Positions 9,621 through 13,620 of a stretch of DNA of 13,620 nt are shown here, piece by piece (the first letter of the stretch is position 1; every line of letters begins with the position of its first letter). Origin of the DNA: an uncultured Clostridia bacterium (GTDB lineage: Bacteria > Bacillota > Clostridia > Oscillospirales > CAG-272); contig CALAXC010000156.1 of the NCBI GenBank assembly GCA_937894775.1, positions 1 through 13,620 on the forward strand. The letters run 5' to 3'. Both the position numbers and the translations under genes were made by a program. Under the pieces are notes generated by a model. It did not search any database, was not told the DNA's origin, and was given only the letters and a program-made list of their open reading frames with translations.

Positions 9621-10028
9621 ATGAAAAAGCTTTGTTTTCTATTAACACTGATACTTACACTCGTTATGATCTGCGGCTGCGGAAAATATGTCAAGAGTTA
9701 TTCCGCAACAGTTTTAATGACTTCCTGCTATGGCGATGAAGCAAGTATGGAATTCGGCAGCTTTAAGGGAACGTATAATTTTAAATTAAAAAGAGATGAT
9801 GTCGCCGAGCATACACTTGATTTTGAAGCAAGTCTTGCAACGGGCGAGATGAACGTTTATATCGGTGTTGACGGAGAAAAAGAATTGCTCCGCACAGTTA
9901 AAGGCGGAGAATCCTACGACGAAACGATTGCGCTTGATAAAAAATACGATAACGAAAAAACGGTCTACATTATCCTCGAAACGGTAGACAAATGTACAAA
10001 AGGAGATTTTGATTTTGAGTATAATTGA
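9621..10028 (+). CDS. Small lipoprotein of unknown function
   Basis: I do not recognise a family. The 135-residue product has a short basic start, a hydrophobic helix and a plausible lipobox I-C-G-C with Cys20 as the lipid anchor, followed directly by the mature protein (GKYVKSYSATVL). The remainder is rich in alternating polar and hydrophobic residues (YNFKLKRDDV, EMNVYIGVDG, KTVYIILETV), suggesting a small all-beta domain. Cys36 and Cys123 might pair. AAAGGAG at 9606-9612 lies 8 bases before the ATG. The gene begins 56 bases after GH20, with no promoter-quality hexamers or terminator between, so cotranscription is likely. It may sit on the outer membrane face as a binding or structural protein; that is inference. 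Confidence 0.8.
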   Translation: MKKLCFLLTLILTLVMICGCGKYVKSYSATVLMTSCYGDEASMEFGSFKGTYNFKLKRDDVAEHTLDFEASLATGEMNVYIGVDGEKELLRTVKGGESYDETIALDKKYDNEKTVYIILETVDKCTKGDFDFEYN

Positions 10029-10086
10029 TTCAAATAAGCAAAATTAAAATCAACAAAAAACTTCACAGTAATTTGGAGAAAATTTT

Positions 10087-10299
10087 ATGGAATTAGATGT
10101 ATTGATACCTCTTATATTTACGGGAGTGTTCCTGATAATAGATATTACAATGTTTATCAGAATGATATATCTACTAAAGAAAAACAAGGATGACACCGTA
10201 GAAAATTTAGGAAACAAATTAATGCCCTTCCTACATGCAACAGTAATTGTCAGTATCTTAATGGGAATCTGTATGATAATAGTTGCATTTAAAAAATAA
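10087..10299 (+). CDS. Small two-helix membrane protein of unknown function
   Basis: A 70-residue protein with two predicted membrane helices (about 5-30 and 47-67) joined by a charged loop LLKKNKDDTVENLGNK. With lysines in that loop and at the C-terminal end (AFKK), topology is uncertain: a cytoplasmic loop with outside ends fits the positive-inside rule, though the terminal lysines are against it. No family was recognised. The GGAG at 10075-10078 lies 8 bases before the ATG, supporting it as a real gene despite its size. It begins 58 bases after the lipoprotein gene and is probably the last gene of the GH20 operon. Possible roles include a partner of the lipoprotein or a small transporter-associated subunit; neither is supported directly. 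Confidence 0.65.
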   Translation: MELDVLIPLIFTGVFLIIDITMFIRMIYLLKKNKDDTVENLGNKLMPFLHATVIVSILMGICMIIVAFKK

Positions 10300-10338
10300 T
10301 CAGCAAATTTCAATTTATAAGGAAAATAATAAATATCA

Positions 10339-10353
10339 CCCCGTATAACGGGG
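10339..10353 (+). terminator. Weak hairpin after the GH20 operon (possible terminator)
   Basis: CCCCGT (10339-10344), loop ATA, ACGGGG (10348-10353), followed by GG and a poor T run (TATTT). The stem is strong but the tail is not a proper U-tract; on the opposite strand it is followed by a T/A-rich run. It may be a terminator or part of a repeat. Confidence 0.35.
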
Positions 10354-10380
10354 GGTATTTCAATTTCGGGCATAGCCCTA

Positions 10381-10444
10381 CTATTACTGGCTGCGCACAA
10401 GTACGCTGTGTATTGGCCTGCCAGCCATGCAACTATTACTTGCT
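10381..10444. repeat. 12-base direct repeats flanking a hairpin
   Basis: CTATTACTGGCT (10381-10392) recurs with one mismatch as CTATTACTTGCT (10433-10444). Between them TGGCTG (10388-10393) can pair with CAGCCA (10422-10427). No open frame of interest covers it. It may be a fragment of a dispersed intergenic repeat. Confidence 0.4.
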
Positions 10445-10466
10445 ACCCGTAAACGGGTTTAATTTT
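10445..10466 (+). terminator. Terminator-like hairpin before the MITE-like element
   Basis: ACCCGT (10445-10450), loop AA, ACGGGT (10453-10458), then TTAATTTT. The stem is short (6 bp) but GC-rich and the tail is T-rich, so it could end the GH20 operon transcript about 160 bases after the last stop codon. Confidence 0.45.
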
Positions 10467-10467
10467 A

Positions 10468-10621
10468 GCCTCCCTCTTGAGGGAGGTGGCAACCCGAGCG
10501 AGCAAAAGGCTCGCGATGCGGTTGACGGAAGGAGTTTTTCTTGGCATAAAGTAACTAAAATTCATTATGCACGCATACTCCTTCAGTCGCCTACGGCGCC
10601 AGCTCCCTCTCGGAGGGAGCC
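10468..10621. repeat. 154-bp MITE-like palindromic element
   Basis: The two ends are imperfect inverted repeats about 50 bases long. The left end begins GCCTCCCTCTTGAGGGAGG; the right end read backwards begins GGCTCCCTCCGAGAGGGAG. Both arms then carry TGGC and, further in, GAC-GGAAGGAGT versus GAC-TGAAGGAGT. Each arm holds its own hairpin, for example GCGAGC/GCTCGC (10498-10514) on the left and TCGCC/GGCG around 10587-10598 on the right, and the centre has GCATAA/TTATGC. Open frames across it on both strands are artefacts of this structure. No transposase is present, so it would be mobilised in trans if at all. Confidence 0.75.
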
Positions 10622-10686
10622 TTTCATACAACACATTCTGCGTTGACTTTTTATTTACATTCTATCTATCGGTAGAGCCTCTATTG

Positions 10687-10707
10687 AACCACGCGACTCG
10701 CGTGGTT
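10687..10707. repeat. 9-bp perfect hairpin
   Basis: AACCACGCG (10687-10695), loop ACT, CGCGTGGTT (10699-10707), followed by TTCGTCTT. It could act as a weak terminator for anything read through from the left. Confidence 0.5.
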
Positions 10708-10723
10708 TTCGTCTTACAACCAG

Positions 10724-10749
10724 AGGGCTGACCGCAAGCGGTCAGCCCT
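10724..10749. repeat. 26-base perfect palindrome, copy A of a dispersed hairpin repeat
   Basis: AGGGCTGACCGC (10724-10735), AA, GCGGTCAGCCCT (10738-10749): a 12-bp perfect stem followed by AAAAATTTGCTCGG. The tail is A-rich rather than T-rich, so it is not an intrinsic terminator on the plus strand. A related unit lies at 13576-13603. Confidence 0.7.
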
Positions 10750-10810
10750 AAAAATTTGCTCGGGGTTGCATTTACAGTTTCCGCTCTACACGCTTCGACC
10801 TCTCGTGACG

Positions 10811-10888
10811 GTTATAGAAAAGATGAAGCCCGATATACCCTTTGGCGAATGGACAGACTTATTTATTGAAATATCAATAAAAATATGA
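10811..10888 (+). pseudogene. Possible C-terminal remnant of a lost gene
   Basis: One frame reads VIEKMKPDIPFGEWTDLF (10811-10864), continues into A/T-rich promoter sequence and stops at TGA 10886-10888. Its composition looks protein-like and unlike the surrounding repeats, but there is no start codon with a ribosome site and I recognise no family. Upstream the frame stays open into the palindrome at 10724, which is not protein-like. This may equally be chance. Confidence 0.25.
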
Positions 10889-10894
10889 TATAAT
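10866..10894 (+). promoter_or_regulatory. Sigma-A type promoter of the sigma/beta-propeller operon
   Basis: TTGAAA at 10866-10871, a 17-base spacer and TATAAT at 10889-10894, with TG at 10886-10887. It is a housekeeping-type promoter; I see no clear ECF-type (AAC-rich -35) promoter that would indicate autoregulation. The leader is about 90 bases. Confidence 0.8.
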
Positions 10895-10961
10895 GATCTT
10901 GTAAAAATTTTCTTTTATTTGTAAGATATTGAATTTATCTTTCGACTATATAGGTGAAAGG

Positions 10962-10987
10962 CCCTTAGGAGCTGCGTAAGGAGGTGA
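10962..10987 (+). promoter_or_regulatory. Strong ribosome site of the sigma gene with possible masking hairpin
   Basis: AAGGAGGTGA (10978-10987) is a near-perfect anti-16S match placed just before the ATG at 10992. CCTTA (10963-10967) can pair with TAAGG (10977-10981), and one further C with G10983 past a bulge, over a 9-base loop. The pairing would partly hide the ribosome site. The hairpin is short, so control by it is speculative. Confidence 0.5.
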
Positions 10988-10991
10988 CTAT

Positions 10992-11543
10992 ATGGAAGAC
11001 GAAAAAATCATTACACTATATTGGGAGCGCGATGAAAACGCTATTCGGGAAACCGACATAAAATACGGTAAATACTGCTACACCATCGCCCACAATATTC
11101 TTCATTCACACGAAGACTCCGAAGAATGTGTGAACGATACCTGGAACGGCGCTTGGAATGCTATTCCGCCCGCAAAACCTACAAAGCTGCAAAGCTTTCT
11201 CGCACGTATCACACGAAATATCGCTATAGACCGATATAGGTATGAAAATGCGCAAAAGCGAAGCGCAGAGATAGAAATTGCTATTGATGAATATTGGGAA
11301 TGTATTCCAAATCAAGATACGGCAATCGAGGACGAGGTCGTTTTGGAAAAGGCAATAAACGGATTTTTGGCAAGTCTTGATACTAAGGCCCGCATAATAT
11401 TTATGCGCAGATATTGGTATTCTATGAGCGTAAAGGATATTGCTGACGGTATGCGCCTTTCCGAAAGTCACGTCAGTGTCATTCTTCACAGAACCAGAAG
11501 CAGATTTAAAAATTATCTTACAAAGGAAGGAATATTTGTATGA
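10992..11543 (+). CDS. ECF-type RNA polymerase sigma factor
   Basis: A 183-residue sigma-70 family protein with only regions 2 and 4, as in ECF (extracytoplasmic function) factors. Region 2 spans about 10-90 and includes EDSEECVNDTWNGAWNAIP (41-59), typical of the core-binding segment, and ITRNIAIDRYRYENAQKR (73-90), the -10 recognition end. An acidic linker (95-120) leads to region 4 (about 120-175) with LDTKARIIFMRRYWYSMS and the helix-turn-helix VKDIADGMRLSESHVSVILHRTRSRF (147-172) that reads the -35 box. It directs RNA polymerase to a dedicated regulon, probably when released from the membrane protein encoded next. The stop codon overlaps the downstream start (ATGA, 11540-11543), which points to translational coupling and fixed stoichiometry. 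The promoter is sigma-A type. Target genes cannot be named from this window. Confidence 0.92.
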   Translation: MEDEKIITLYWERDENAIRETDIKYGKYCYTIAHNILHSHEDSEECVNDTWNGAWNAIPPAKPTKLQSFLARITRNIAIDRYRYENAQKRSAEIEIAIDEYWECIPNQDTAIEDEVVLEKAINGFLASLDTKARIIFMRRYWYSMSVKDIADGMRLSESHVSVILHRTRSRFKNYLTKEGIFV

Positions 11544-13513
11544 AGAAAAAGAATTGGTATAAGGGGCTTAGCCTTGCCGATGATAAATACGTCGCGGAGG
11601 CGCATCCCGATAATATAATCAAACCCAAAAGGAATAAAATATTGATCTCTCTTGTGGCGGCGTGTGCGTGCTTTGCATTGATAATTTGCAATCTTTGGTT
11701 ATTTATTCCGTATAATACAACACCACCCGACGCAGAGGAATACAAGGACAGTGAATATTATGGACTTATTAAAAAGCTAAATGCTCTTACCTTTGAGAAA
11801 CCGAAATACAAAAACAACGCAGAAAAGCTTTGGGATTCAATTAAAGATATTTCCTTTGCTCCGATGGGTAAGAATGAAGATAATGCCGAAATGGACTATG
11901 TAGCCGACGGAGCTCCCGGTGGAACCAATAACGCAACAGGCGGTGTAGAAAATGGAACGGCAAACAGTACGGACTCTTATCAAGAAATTACCGATAACCA
12001 GGTTGATGGCATTATCGAAGCCGACCGCATCAAACGTAGTGATACACATATTTACTATCTCGATAACGAAGTGCTTCGTATCTATTCAATCGATAAAGAA
12101 AACACAAAAGAGGTCGGCAACTATGCTATCTATGGCGATGGCAGAGGAAATTATATGGATCAATGGGAATTTTACCTTTCAAGCGATTGCAAGACCGCAA
12201 CAGTGGTTACCCAATATTATTCAAAAAGCGAAAGTACATCAAGACGTTATGTAAATCTGATCTCGCTTGACGTCAGTAACCCTGAAAAGATCGTCAAAAA
12301 AGACGAATTTAACGTTACGGGCGAGTATATGTCATCTCGCCTGACTAACGGAAATATTCTGCTTTTAACCGAATTTGTTATGCATAAGCAAGAGATCAAT
12401 TTTGATGATGAGAAAACCTTTGTTCCTCAAATTGATGAAGGCAACGGCTTACACAGCATTCCCGCAAGCGGAATCGTTTCTCCGGATAACTTAAGCAACA
12501 CCCGTTACACAGTAGTAATAAAGCTTGATGAAAGCACGCTTGATCTTAAAGGAGCGGCAGCATATCTTTCCTATTCAGAGGATGTTTACGTTTCTGAAAA
12601 TCACGTATTTTTAACTCACGTTTTTGCTGATGTTAAAGAAAATAAAGACGGAACTAAAACAAGAAACTCAATGACGGATATATCTTGTTTGACTTATTGC
12701 GGCGATTCCTTTGAAATAAAAGGAACTGTTACAGTAAGAGGCTACGTTAAAGATCAATGGAGTATGGACGAATATGAAAACATTCTTCGAGTCTTTACTA
12801 CCACTAACGCAACAACTATTCGTGAACAAAGCCATAGCAACGGTACTGTATCCGCGGAAATTCTGCAAACCGCAACAGGACAGTCGAATGCAAGTCTGTA
12901 CTGTATCGACCTTTCTACCTTTAAGACCGTAGCATCTGTTATCGACTTTGCTCCCCCGCGCGAGGAAATTCAGTCTGTAAGATTTGATAAAGAAACAGCA
13001 TACGTTTGCACGTCAATCGAGATGTCTGACCCCGTGTTCTTCTTTGATCTCTCTGATCTTAATAACATTACCTATAAAGACACAGGCACGATAGAGGGAT
13101 TCTCTACCTCGCTTATTAACCTTGGTAACGGTTATCTTCTCGGTATTGGCAGAGGCGGAAGCTGGAGCAGCTTTAAGGCTGAGGTGTATGAAGAAACAGC
13201 GAACGGTGTTAGATCGGTAAGCTCGTATGAGCTTGAAAACGCAGAGTATTCCACCGAGTATAAATCTTATTACGTTGACCGCAAAAATCAGCTTATAGGT
13301 CTTGGAATAAAAGATAATAGCTATTATAACAGCAAGGATAAGCATTTAAACGTAAGCAGATATATAGTTCTTCATTTTGACGGATATGAGCTTGTCGAGC
13401 TTGTAAACGTGCCGCTTGCGGGAGCATGTGCTGATCAGCGAGGCGTTTATATCGACGGATATATGTATATGTTTGGAAATAACGACTTTAAGGTTGAAAG
13501 GGTTTTCCAATAA
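11540..13513 (+). CDS. Membrane-anchored beta-propeller protein, putative anti-sigma factor or sensor
   Basis: A 657-residue protein. The short N-terminal cytoplasmic segment (1-33) contains LSLADDKYVAEAHPD, resembling the D-D-x-x-(I/V)-x-E-A motif that I recall from anti-sigma proteins encoded beside clostridial ECF factors. One membrane helix follows (about 34-56), then an acidic, Asn/Gly-rich linker (about 100-145). From about 150 to the end lies a Beta_propel-type domain (PF09826-like), marked by NQVDGIIEADRIKRSDTHIY, where the family has a V-x-G-V-x-E-A-D-x-(I/V)-K motif, and by repeated strand patterns. This domain would be outside the cell. The ATGA overlap with the sigma gene and the AAGGAAGG site inside it indicate coupling. 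The inferred model is that the N-terminus holds the sigma factor and the propeller senses a ligand or wall state. It ends with tandem stops TAA-TAG. Beta-propeller assignment is firm; anti-sigma function is inferred. Confidence 0.83.
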   Translation: MKKKNWYKGLSLADDKYVAEAHPDNIIKPKRNKILISLVAACACFALIICNLWLFIPYNTTPPDAEEYKDSEYYGLIKKLNALTFEKPKYKNNAEKLWDSIKDISFAPMGKNEDNAEMDYVADGAPGGTNNATGGVENGTANSTDSYQEITDNQVDGIIEADRIKRSDTHIYYLDNEVLRIYSIDKENTKEVGNYAIYGDGRGNYMDQWEFYLSSDCKTATVVTQYYSKSESTSRRYVNLISLDVSNPEKIVKKDEFNVTGEYMSSRLTNGNILLLTEFVMHKQEINFDDEKTFVPQIDEGNGLHSIPASGIVSPDNLSNTRYTVVIKLDESTLDLKGAAAYLSYSEDVYVSENHVFLTHVFADVKENKDGTKTRNSMTDISCLTYCGDSFEIKGTVTVRGYVKDQWSMDEYENILRVFTTTNATTIREQSHSNGTVSAEILQTATGQSNASLYCIDLSTFKTVASVIDFAPPREEIQSVRFDKETAYVCTSIEMSDPVFFFDLSDLNNITYKDTGTIEGFSTSLINLGNGYLLGIGRGGSWSSFKAEVYEETANGVRSVSSYELENAEYSTEYKSYYVDRKNQLIGLGIKDNSYYNSKDKHLNVSRYIVLHFDGYELVELVNVPLAGACADQRGVYIDGYMYMFGNNDFKVERVFQ

Positions 13514-13575
13514 TAGAACAGAAGAAAAAGGAAATCTCCGACTTTAAGAAAAAGGCAAAAACGGCATAACGCACA

Positions 13576-13603
13576 GAGGGGCGACCACAAACGGTCGCCC
13601 CTC
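13576..13603. repeat. 28-base palindrome, copy B of the dispersed hairpin repeat
   Basis: GAGGGGCGACC (13576-13586), loop ACAAAC, GGTCGCCCCTC (13593-13603), then AAAAATTGCGTCGG. The layout (CAGAGGG start, palindrome with ACC/GGT near the loop, AAAAATT-GC-TCGG tail) matches the unit at 10724-10749, although the stem bases differ with compensating changes. It may end the sigma/propeller transcript, but has no T-tract. The 60 bases between the last stop and this hairpin hold nothing recognisable. Confidence 0.65.
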
Positions 13604-13620
13604 AAAAATTGCGTCGGAGG

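Noticed and set aside
10413..10646. Open frames of 77 and 63 codons on both strands over the 154-bp element
   Set aside because: They arise from the GC-rich palindromic element; composition follows the repeat and no ribosome site precedes them.
13510..13569. Lysine-rich reading frame after the propeller stop (EQKKKEISDFKKKAKTA) as a frameshifted extension
   Set aside because: The frame closes upstream at 13495-13497, the propeller ends in tandem stops, and the tail has no start codon or ribosome site.

Overview
The window looks like a chromosomal segment of an uncultivated low-to-moderate GC Gram-positive anaerobe, probably class Clostridia (Oscillospirales or a neighbouring gut lineage). 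The support is indirect: sigma-A type promoters with TGn-extended -10 boxes, strong AGGAGG-type ribosome sites, lipoproteins, a SanA-type DUF218 protein, a Nim-like flavoprotein, an ECF sigma factor paired with a membrane-anchored beta-propeller, and several palindromic intergenic repeats that resemble, from memory, those of clostridial genomes. No rRNA, tRNA, CRISPR array, phage gene or insertion-sequence transposase was seen.

Layout. Positions 70-1704 (minus) encode a cell-wall amidase lipoprotein: a 73-residue Glu-Pro stalk, an intact Amidase_3 domain, then a second amidase-like domain that has lost both zinc histidines. It is divergently transcribed from a sanA-like DUF218 gene (1876-2574, plus). 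Next comes a two-gene carbamoyl-phosphate/arginine operon, carB (2725-5940) and an ornithine carbamoyltransferase gene (5964-6950), with its own promoter and a strong intrinsic terminator (6969-6998); carA is not in the window. A 396-base gap then holds nested hairpins and a 180-bp fold-back element with 26-bp perfect inverted ends. It is followed by a PNPOx/Nim-type flavoprotein gene (7347-7817), a cytoplasmic GH20 beta-hexosaminidase gene (7948-9564), a small lipoprotein gene (9621-10028) and a small two-helix membrane protein gene (10087-10299). The GH20 gene has a perfect-consensus promoter and is probably cotranscribed with the two small genes.

A 692-base gene-poor stretch (10300-10991) is packed with structure: a direct-repeat-flanked hairpin, two terminator-like hairpins, a 154-bp MITE-like palindromic element, a 26-base perfect palindrome and a possible gene remnant. 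It ends at the promoter of an ECF sigma factor gene (10992-11543). That gene overlaps by ATGA (translational coupling) a gene for a single-pass membrane protein with a large extracytoplasmic beta-propeller (11540-13513), which I infer to be its anti-sigma factor or sensor. A relative of the 10724 palindrome lies just past this gene at the window end.

How the parts work together: carB and argF make carbamoyl phosphate and citrulline; the amidase, the DUF218 protein and the GH20 enzyme all plausibly touch envelope or amino-sugar metabolism; the sigma/propeller pair is a self-contained envelope-signalling module. The most interesting points are the sigma-coupled beta-propeller, the catalytic plus degenerate amidase tandem on a repeat-encoded stalk, and the dispersed palindromic repeats.
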